From: an uncultured Rubripirellula sp.
Lineage (GTDB): Bacteria; Planctomycetota; Planctomycetia; Pirellulales; Pirellulaceae
DNA length: 64,000 nt
Direction: 5' to 3'
Assembly (NCBI GenBank): GCA_938045805.1
Contig: CALIBL010000035.1
Span: 293,529 to 357,528, forward strand
Shown here: in pieces, positions 45,655 through 52,945 of the stretch
How the letters are laid out: the number at the start of each line of letters is the position of its first letter
Position numbering within the stretch: position 1 is the first letter of the stretch
The notes under the pieces: model-generated
What the model saw: the letters and a program-made list of their open reading frames with translations, nothing else
Told to the model about the DNA's origin: nothing
Databases searched by the model: none
Translations under genes and position numbers: made by a program

Positions 45655-47916
45655 TCACTCCGATTCAAGGAATCTAACTTGTCCGGTCTTCACGTCATAA
45701 ATCGCACCTCGCACAGCTACCTTGCCTTGGTTAACCGCATCGGCAATCGCCGGACTTTTCTGAAGCATCTGCTGCACACATCGAATCACGTTGGCCTCGG
45801 CAATTTGATCAACCAATTCTTCACTGACTGATACCTCACCCGTATCCGCATCAAAAAATTGTTGACGTTCCAACTCCAGCCTTTCCATGACGCATGGCTT
45901 CACTTCGTCAACAATTGCCGCGAGGTTATTACAACCAGTAGCCTCAGTAACATTAGTCTCAGCTGCAACCATTTCGGCTGACGCAGTCACTGCTCCACAA
46001 CGGGTGTGTCCCAAGACCAGAACCACCTTCACACCGGCAACCTGAACTGCATACTCCAGACTGCCGAGAGACTTGGTACCAATAACATTGCCGGCAACAC
46101 GGACACTAAAAATATCACCAACACCAAGATCAAAAACCAGTTCGGCCGGCACTCGTGAGTCAATGCAACTCAAAACTGCAGCCATTGGGCTCTGCCCATC
46201 AGCGGTTGACTTTACCTGCCGCATTAAATCTCGATTCAAACGGCGATTCTCAGAGAAGCGTCGATTACCGTCAGCCAAAACCTCTAGCACTTCACCGATT
46301 GTTAGTTGACTTAGCGTCTCCTTGTTCGAATGATCCAAAAACTGAATGGGATCTCCGAATTCAGGAAAGCGTTCAAAGCCAACGAGATTCACCAACACCT
46401 GCCGTTTGTCTGCAACAGTATTGCGGTAGTCGCGAACAAGACTGAGTACGTCTGGGTCGATGTAGTCGGAATCCGTTGCGTCAATCTGCAAGCGGCTACC
46501 TGGCTTCACATTCTCTAAGACACCCTCAATCGCCGCACGATTCAGAAAGCTCACCTGACTACCCAATTCAACGTGCGTCACATTACCGAGTAGTTTCGTG
46601 TCGATGACACGTCGCAAAGGCCTTCTCGCGTTGCTGATGAGGATAAAGAGAAGTGCAACCGCCAAGCCAACAAGGATTCCTACAAGCAAGTCCGTTCGGA
46701 CGATCACAATCACCGTCACAATGAATGGAATGAATTGATATTTCCCTTCTTTCCACATTTGCTTGAAGATAGCTGGACTCGCCAAGCGGAAGCCCGTCAC
46801 GAGCAGGATTGCCGCAAGCGCTGAGAGCGGAATCATATTCATGTAGGCTGGCAAAATCACGACACTGGCAATCAAAAAGAGACCGTGTACCAGAGCAGCA
46901 ACCTTGGACTTTGATCCGGAGTTGACGTTGACGCTACTACGCACAATCACAGACGTGACGGGAAGTCCACCGATCAATCCACAGGTCATGTTCCCTAAAC
47001 CTTGTGCGATCAACTCTCGACTCGGTGGCGAATTACGCTTTTGCGTATCCAGCTTATCGACCGCCTCTAGGTTCAGTAGCGTCTCCAAAGACGCCACGAC
47101 TGCGATCGTGAATGCCGCGATATAAATCGAGTAATCACCCAGCCTCCCAAAGTCGGGATGCATGAGAGAAGCCATTAATTCTTTGGGATTCTCACTCACC
47201 GGAATTTCGACCAAATGATTGCCGTCAACCGCCCAATGACCACCAAAGCCCTGAAATAAAACCGCTAGGCCAATTCCCAAAAGCACCACAAGCAAGGGTG
47301 CAGGCACAAGCGAAGCCTTCAACCGCGGAATCTTGCTCCAAGTGATTAAGAATGCGATGGAGATCAATCCAATGACAAGCGCCCCAAGGTGAACATCACC
47401 ACCTAGCGTTAAGCCAAGCTCAGAGAACGTTGTTTCGTTATCTGGCTGCTGGAATGACATCTCTCCCTCGAAGTCGTTATCGTGACCGACAAGATGAGGG
47501 ATCTGTTTCAGGATGAGGATCACACCAATCGCGACCAACAATCCTTTGATCACGCTTGAAGGGAAGTACGACGATAATACGCCACCCTTCAAAACGCCGA
47601 AGATGATTTGCATGATTCCCGCGATCATTACCGCCAAGAAAAATGCTTCAAGTGTCCCGAGCGACTCAATCTGTGCAGCGACAATTGCGGTCAGACCGGC
47701 AGCGGGTCCACTCACGCTGGTGTGCGAACCGCTGAACAAGGCAACAACCGTTCCCCCAACGATTCCCGCCAACAACCCCGACAGGGGCGGTGCATCGGAC
47801 GCAAGCGCGATCCCCAAACACAGCGGTATTGCCACTAGAAATACCACCAAACCGGACACGAAGTCACGCATAAAATCTGACGGTGAATAACCCTGCTTTA
47901 TCTCAACTGTTGACAT
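45655..47916 (-). CDS. SulP anion transporter-STAS-beta carbonic anhydrase fusion
   Basis: Integral membrane protein of 753 aa. Residues about 12-420 form the SulP/SLC26 transport domain with ten or more membrane helices and the signature SGLVVFLVAIPLCLGIALAS and GSHTSVSGPAAGLTAIVAAQ. A STAS-like domain follows (about 445-540, VELGSQVSFLNRAAIE, IDATDSDYIDPDVL). The C-terminal beta-carbonic anhydrase has the zinc ligands in SCIDSR (Cys near residue 582) and LGHTRCGAV (His and Cys near 637-640). This fusion suggests bicarbonate uptake or pH control, with CO2/bicarbonate interconversion at the exit of the channel. The gene is solitary with its own terminator. Confidence 0.93.
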   Translation of the reverse strand: MSTVEIKQGYSPSDFMRDFVSGLVVFLVAIPLCLGIALASDAPPLSGLLAGIVGGTVVALFSGSHTSVSGPAAGLTAIVAAQIESLGTLEAFFLAVMIAGIMQIIFGVLKGGVLSSYFPSSVIKGLLVAIGVILILKQIPHLVGHDNDFEGEMSFQQPDNETTFSELGLTLGGDVHLGALVIGLISIAFLITWSKIPRLKASLVPAPLLVVLLGIGLAVLFQGFGGHWAVDGNHLVEIPVSENPKELMASLMHPDFGRLGDYSIYIAAFTIAVVASLETLLNLEAVDKLDTQKRNSPPSRELIAQGLGNMTCGLIGGLPVTSVIVRSSVNVNSGSKSKVAALVHGLFLIASVVILPAYMNMIPLSALAAILLVTGFRLASPAIFKQMWKEGKYQFIPFIVTVIVIVRTDLLVGILVGLAVALLFILISNARRPLRRVIDTKLLGNVTHVELGSQVSFLNRAAIEGVLENVKPGSRLQIDATDSDYIDPDVLSLVRDYRNTVADKRQVLVNLVGFERFPEFGDPIQFLDHSNKETLSQLTIGEVLEVLADGNRRFSENRRLNRDLMRQVKSTADGQSPMAAVLSCIDSRVPAELVFDLGVGDIFSVRVAGNVIGTKSLGSLEYAVQVAGVKVVLVLGHTRCGAVTASAEMVAAETNVTEATGCNNLAAIVDEVKPCVMERLELERQQFFDADTGEVSVSEELVDQIAEANVIRCVQQMLQKSPAIADAVNQGKVAVRGAIYDVKTGQVRFLESE

Positions 47917-48252
47917 TATTTTCCCATATCTACTTCACAAATTCAGCGGACGGAGAATGAAAACAGCTCTCACGAAGAGACAGGCAGAAAAACCCTGAAG
48001 GTTGGAAGTCCGCGGATGCGGTTGCCAAAATCAGGAACATCCGCTTGTTCGGCAGCTAGAGTAAGAATTCGATTCGTCGTAGCTATTCCTCGCCGTAAAG
48101 CGAAAAAAGCGACACTGCATCTGGGTCCAGCTTTAGCGCCTAGAATAGTTGCGGTGATGCAACCTTCTGCCTGCTTCTTCTCAGAGCTTACGCCGTCGGT
48201 TATTTCAGACCTACAGCTCTCACTCCCCACAAATCGACACGCGACGTGCCCG
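47917..48252. other. Intergenic region upstream of the SulP fusion gene
   Basis: About 336 bp containing only poorly supported short frames. It should include the promoter of the transporter gene. No repeat or hairpin of note was seen. Confidence 0.4.
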
Positions 48253-48594
48253 CTAACAGCGAATGGGGGCTAAGTTATCGATAGAAATGCGATGCCCGAT
48301 CACGACAGGTCGGGCGGAAGAGATGATTCGCGCGGATAGCTGAAACCCAGTCGGACGATCAACTCGCTCTTCACGCTTATTTGATGACCTTCGCGAATCT
48401 GATCGTGACTGAGAACAGCACAATTCTCGCGACTCGACTTCTTCCATTTCCGCTTCGCTTTCGGTACCGAAAGCTGCTCTCGGAAGGTGAGCGGTGATCC
48501 CACAGCAAGAAAAACCAAGTAACAGCATGAATGCATGAGCAATCACGCGACTCGCGGAAGTGCGGTACTCGGATGTGTAGGAAACTCGAACCAT
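48253..48594 (-). CDS. Small putative secreted protein (hypothetical)
   Basis: Unrecognised frame of 113 aa. It has a plausible signal/lipobox-like region (FMLLLGFSCCGIT, about residues 22-34), a Glu/Ser/Arg-rich middle and a terminal GHRISIDNLAPIRC with a final Cys. Four Cys residues are present. Short exported proteins of about this size are common in Pirellulaceae, so it may be real. No strong Shine-Dalgarno precedes the ATG, and no domain was identified, so it could be a chance frame. Confidence 0.4.
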   Translation of the reverse strand: MVRVSYTSEYRTSASRVIAHAFMLLLGFSCCGITAHLPRAAFGTESEAEMEEVESRELCCSQSRSDSRRSSNKREERVDRPTGFQLSARIISSARPVVIGHRISIDNLAPIRC

Positions 48595-48819
48595 TGCTTT
48601 TGGATCTTCTGTGAATGTTCAACTCAACAGTATAGCTGACCGTCCAATTGAATCAAAACCCAGAGATGTCCGCCATCTATTTCTCGGTGAATCTCACGTC
48701 GTAAGCAGCATGACCCAAGAAAGATCCAGCGGAAAACATCTAGACTTTTTCTAATCGCCATTATCGACAGAATCAATACAGAACTTCAATCATTGCCACG
48801 CGAAAAGTTAACCGAGCGG

Positions 48820-50376
48820 CTAGAAGGGCATGGGACGCCATGGTTGCCGCCCGTCTTTTTCCTGTAAAAACTTTGCATCGACCTCGAGATACCAGCGATG
48901 CAACTCATCCCGCATGGATCGCACTAGGTCTGGGGATGCCTCGGAAAGGTCGCGCAATTCACCTGGATCCTCGAGGAGGTTGTACAGATGGACGCGACCA
49001 TCCTCGAAGCGTTCAATCAATTTCCAGTCTCGCCTGCGAATCGCGGCTGCAGGAAATCCCCCCTGATTACTGTAGTGCGGATAATGCCAAAATAGATCTT
49101 CCCGATCCAATCGGGGCTCACCTTTCATCAGAGGCAACAACGAAACTCCGTCGAGATGCTGCTCGTCTTTCTGCGGTAAGCCGCAGAATTCAAGGATTGT
49201 TGGGTAAAAATCGGTACTAATAACAGGTTCCGACGACACGCTCCCAGGCTTGCTGACCCCAGGACACCTCGCAAGGAACGCTTCGCGAATTCCGCCCTCA
49301 TAGATCCACCCCTTCCCACCTCGCAAAGGCAGATTCGAAGTGGGCGATCCCTCCGATGTACTCAAACCGCCATTGTCCCCGATAAAGAAGACAGCGGTAG
49401 AATCGTCTAGCCCTAATTCATCGAGACAGGCAAGAACCTTCCCAACAGCTCGATCCATCGATTCGACCATCGCCGCATAAACTGCGTGATTTTGCTGAAT
49501 CCGAACACGTCGAGGCTGATCTCCGAAAACCTGTTCCTCTTCCGCGAAAGCATTCTCGTCACTCAAACCCAGGCGTTTTGCCTTCGCTTGGTACTTTGCG
49601 ACCAATTGCTTTGGAGCCATCAACGGTGTGTGAACTGAATAGAACGAGAGATATGCCAAGAACGGCTCGTCGCGGTGCTCTCGAATGAACTCGGATGTTT
49701 CTCGAGCCAGACGATCGGGCAAATGCTCACCGTCGGGGCCATTGGTGAGCCTAGGATTCTCGTATGGCGAGAAATATTTTTTACCGCCGTAAGGGCCTCC
49801 ACCGCGATGACCACCACGATTGACATCAAAACCTTGCTTGGTAGGCCAGTATTCTTCAGTGGGTCCCAAGTGCCACTTCCCGGCAAAGAACGTGCTGTAT
49901 CCGTGCTCTTTCAAGGCCTCCGCAATCGTTACTTCTTCAAGGGGCATCCGATCATTAAGCGGGGCTGGACGGAAACGACCCGAGCGTTTGCCAGAAAAGA
50001 AATTTGTTGCGTCGACTCGAGTTGGATAGCGTCCGGTTAAGATGCTATACCGAGTCGGACTACAAACTGGGTTGGCGGCGTAACCATCGGTAAAACGCAT
50101 ACCGCTCGCAGCAAGCCGATCGATATTGGGTGTCTCATAGAACGTGTTTGGGTTATTCGCCCCGATATCCATGTACCCTAAGTCGTCCACAAGAATAAAC
50201 AGAATATTCTTATGGGGTTCCTGCTTGTTTCTTTCCTCGGTGCTTTCCTCTGCAATCAACGGTCGCCATGAAGTCAAAATTGCAACCGTTGCCAAAATCA
50301 GCATTGCCGGTAATGCCCTGAACCCACAAAAAACCAAAGCTTGGCTGAAATGTCGCTCCGCTAGACTCACCAACAT
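48820..50376 (-). CDS. Exported type I sulfatase (1)
   Basis: Protein of 518 aa. ATG 50376 has AAGGG six bases upstream; a hydrophobic segment (about residues 23-42) forms the signal. The formylglycine motif is CSPTR in ANPVCSPTRYSILTGRYPTR, with Cys as the residue to be converted to formylglycine. Metal ligands are in ILVDDLGYMDIG and FFIGDNGGLS. Sulfatase C-terminal elements (RRRDWKLIERFEDG, YNLLEDPGE) are complete. It hydrolyses a sulfate ester of an algal or animal polysaccharide, by family inference. The formylglycine-generating enzyme is not in this window. Confidence 0.93.
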   Translation of the reverse strand: MLVSLAERHFSQALVFCGFRALPAMLILATVAILTSWRPLIAEESTEERNKQEPHKNILFILVDDLGYMDIGANNPNTFYETPNIDRLAASGMRFTDGYAANPVCSPTRYSILTGRYPTRVDATNFFSGKRSGRFRPAPLNDRMPLEEVTIAEALKEHGYSTFFAGKWHLGPTEEYWPTKQGFDVNRGGHRGGGPYGGKKYFSPYENPRLTNGPDGEHLPDRLARETSEFIREHRDEPFLAYLSFYSVHTPLMAPKQLVAKYQAKAKRLGLSDENAFAEEEQVFGDQPRRVRIQQNHAVYAAMVESMDRAVGKVLACLDELGLDDSTAVFFIGDNGGLSTSEGSPTSNLPLRGGKGWIYEGGIREAFLARCPGVSKPGSVSSEPVISTDFYPTILEFCGLPQKDEQHLDGVSLLPLMKGEPRLDREDLFWHYPHYSNQGGFPAAAIRRRDWKLIERFEDGRVHLYNLLEDPGELRDLSEASPDLVRSMRDELHRWYLEVDAKFLQEKDGRQPWRPMPF

Positions 50377-50587
50377 GCCTTACCCTTGCTAACACGGACC
50401 GTCGTTGTACCGACGCCAGAATTTAATTCGAAATCAGAACAGCTTAATTGTAAATCAGAACAGCATCGAACCATCGCGAAATGAACTGACCTAAACTGTA
50501 ATGTAATCAGCGGTGCTAAAAAACCTAACGAGACTCAACTTTCATCTCATCCTACCACGCAAAACGATCCGACAGCCAACCTGAAAG

Positions 50588-51226
50588 ATGCAAGATAATC
50601 CTTACCAACCACCTCCTGAAACGCATGGCATCTTGCGCGATGAAGAGCAGAATGGCACGGATCATTTTGCTTCCGCCACGAAGGCGACTTTGCAACAGAA
50701 GCAAGTTCCCAAACCCGCTTCCTCAAACCAACATCATTTCTGGATTGCTTTAGCTGCCTGCCCCTTGGCTGGACCGATCTTGACCATTCTGATGATCACC
50801 GCACTTGGATTTCTCTTTCAAGCCTCAGGAGCCGAAGGCAGCGAGCAGGCAAACCCCATGTCACTGATCTTTTTTCCCGTGATTGGTCTATTGATCACCG
50901 TTCCAATCAATTACGTCGCGATGGCGGTGACCTTCTTGCCTTCAATTTTATTTTTTCGCAAAAAAGCCAAGCTCCAATTCCTCTACATCTTGGCTTGCTG
51001 GATTATCAGCCTCGTCCAAATCATAATCTTTGGAAGTTGCTTTGCCCTCCTGAATGCACTCGCTTTTGAGCGGGCAGGCGGAATACAAGCTTTCACTGAG
51101 GCGATACGTTTTGGGCTAAGTTTCGCGATGGTATTTGCCCCCACCACGCTGATAAGCGCCTTTACATTTTGGCTTCTCAACCTTCGTGGTAAAACCGCGT
51201 CCGTCGTGGATACTGAACACCCTTGA
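50588..51226 (+). CDS. NPYQPP-type multi-pass membrane protein (hypothetical)
   Basis: Protein of 212 aa. It begins MQDNPYQPPPETHG, a short Pro-rich leader shared by many planctomycete membrane proteins, followed by a soluble stretch and four membrane helices (about residues 54-76, 95-118, 126-150, 175-198). There is no known functional domain. It is encoded 64 bp upstream of a sulfatase gene on the same strand, which may be coincidental. Function unknown. Confidence 0.75.
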   Translation: MQDNPYQPPPETHGILRDEEQNGTDHFASATKATLQQKQVPKPASSNQHHFWIALAACPLAGPILTILMITALGFLFQASGAEGSEQANPMSLIFFPVIGLLITVPINYVAMAVTFLPSILFFRKKAKLQFLYILACWIISLVQIIIFGSCFALLNALAFERAGGIQAFTEAIRFGLSFAMVFAPTTLISAFTFWLLNLRGKTASVVDTEHP

Positions 51227-51290
51227 ATCATTTCGGGTAAAGATCATTCTAGGATCGACAATACAGAACTTCCTCCATCAGAGAAAAAGA

Positions 51291-52712
51291 ATGCTATTCA
51301 ATCGTCAGAGCTTTGTATCGATTGCTTTCGCGTTACTTCTAGCATTATTTGGTCACTCGATCATTCGCTCGGAGGAAACACGTGCGGCAAAGAAGCCAAA
51401 CTTCATCATCATTTTCTGCGATGACCTCGGCTACAGTGACATCGGATGCTTTGGATCGAAGCTTCATCGAACCCCGAACATCGATTCAATGGCATCGCAA
51501 GGCACTAAGTTCACAAACTTTTATGTTACGTCAGGTGTTTGCAGCCCATCAAGATCTTCGTTGATGACGGGTTGCTATCCTCGAAGGGTGAACCTTCATC
51601 AGGACCACTCCGGTCAGTGGGTACTTTTCCCTCGAGGCAAACGAGGTTTAAACCCAGAAGAGACAACCATTGCGGAAGTACTCAAAGATACCGGTTACGC
51701 AACTGGGATCATTGGGAAGTGGCATCTTGGTGACCAACCATTCTTCCTACCCACTCGCCAAGGATTCGATTACTACTTCGGTATCCCCTACTCCAATGAT
51801 ATGGGACACGACTCTCGCTCCGAACCGTATCGCTACCCACCGCTTCCACTGATGCGGAATGAAGAGGTCATCGAGCAGGAACCCGATCAAAGACAAATCA
51901 CACAACGATACACGCAAGAAGCAGTCCGGTTCATCAAAGCACATCAGGACGAACCCTTTTTCCTTTATCTACCCCACACGATGCCGCATTGGCCTCAATA
52001 CGCTTCGGAGCAATTTGCGGGTAAGTCAAACAACGGCAAGTGGGGTGATGCAGTCGAGGAAATTGATTGGTCAACGGGAGTCATCTTAGAATCACTCAAA
52101 GAATTAAAACTTGATCAGAACACACTTGTCATTTTCACATCCGATAACGGCGGGGCAACCCGACACGGAGCACACAACGAACCTCTCAAGGGCGGAAAGG
52201 GCTCGACCTTTGAAGGTGGACAACGCGTCTGCAACGTCATGCGTTGGCCAGGAAAAATCCCGGCGGGTAAAGAATGCGGTGAACTGGTAACTTCGATGGA
52301 TCTGCTACCCACCTTTGCGGCTCTTGCTGGAACCTCCCCTCCGCCCGACGTAACCATTGACGGAAAGAATATCGAGCAACTCATTCAGGGTCACGCGGGA
52401 GTGAAGTCACCACATGAAGCGTTCTACTATTACTTTCGTGAAACGCTGGAATGCGTCAGATCTGGAAAGTGGAAGCTTCGTTTGGCTCAGGTGCGTGGCG
52501 GCGAGAAAATGAAATTCCCTCAACTCTTCGATTTGGAAAATGACATCGGAGAAAGCCAGAACCTCGCAGAGAAGCATCCAGAAATCGTACAAAAACTCAT
52601 CGATTTGGCGAGCATTGCGAGACAAGATCTCGGCGACGGAAAACAAACCGGTTTGGGCCAAAGGCCAGCCGGTTTCGTCGAGAACGCCAGAGGATTGACC
52701 GACCCGAAGTAG
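51291..52712 (+). CDS. Exported type I sulfatase (2)
   Basis: Protein of 473 aa; ATG 51291 is preferred over the longer frame from 51186, which overlaps the previous gene and adds residues before the signal peptide (FVSIAFALLLALFG). The formylglycine motif is CSPSR in VCSPSRSSLMTG. Asp ligands of the metal site are in IFCDDLGYSDIG and FTSDNGGATR. It ends naturally with RQDLGDGKQTG and LTDPK, as sulfatases of this type do. Immediately downstream is the remnant of a LamG gene and then the cytochrome/DUF1553 gene, so the three may once have formed one operon. Confidence 0.93.
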   Translation: MLFNRQSFVSIAFALLLALFGHSIIRSEETRAAKKPNFIIIFCDDLGYSDIGCFGSKLHRTPNIDSMASQGTKFTNFYVTSGVCSPSRSSLMTGCYPRRVNLHQDHSGQWVLFPRGKRGLNPEETTIAEVLKDTGYATGIIGKWHLGDQPFFLPTRQGFDYYFGIPYSNDMGHDSRSEPYRYPPLPLMRNEEVIEQEPDQRQITQRYTQEAVRFIKAHQDEPFFLYLPHTMPHWPQYASEQFAGKSNNGKWGDAVEEIDWSTGVILESLKELKLDQNTLVIFTSDNGGATRHGAHNEPLKGGKGSTFEGGQRVCNVMRWPGKIPAGKECGELVTSMDLLPTFAALAGTSPPPDVTIDGKNIEQLIQGHAGVKSPHEAFYYYFRETLECVRSGKWKLRLAQVRGGEKMKFPQLFDLENDIGESQNLAEKHPEIVQKLIDLASIARQDLGDGKQTGLGQRPAGFVENARGLTDPK

Positions 52713-52714
52713 CA

Positions 52715-52945
52715 GAGGCGAGACAAAACGGCCATCACCTTGAAAAAACACCTGAATTTGCTGTCGTTGATAAGATTAATATCGGTGATGCGTCGATATG
52801 CAACTGGAATGATCCACGCTACCGCAGTAACGCTAAATTCGTTGCACGAAAACTTAACGGATGCATGGACGAGCTGGCGAACTACAGTGAACCTTTGAAC
52901 CCAACTGAAATCGAATCGCTCTATCAAAAGCGGAAACCCGAATGA
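52715..52945 (+). pseudogene. C-terminal remnant of a LamG-domain protein gene
   Basis: No start codon with a ribosome site is present, yet this frame reads as the last strands of a LamG jelly roll: NIGDASICNWNDPRYRS, then LNGCMDELANYSEPLNPTEI and ESLYQKRKPE before TGA. That pattern (IGN W, then GxxDE, then L-S/T-x-x-E-I-x-x-LY) is typical of planctomycete LamG or FecR-LamG proteins. The TGA at 52943-52945 overlaps the ATG of the cytochrome/DUF1553 gene by ATGA, as expected for a translationally coupled upstream gene. The N-terminal part has been lost, and the frame abuts the sulfatase stop at 52712. Confidence 0.68.

Noticed and set aside
47970..48230. 86-aa minus-strand frame upstream of the SulP fusion
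   Set aside because: No homology-like pattern and no ribosome site; a competing frame exists on the other strand.
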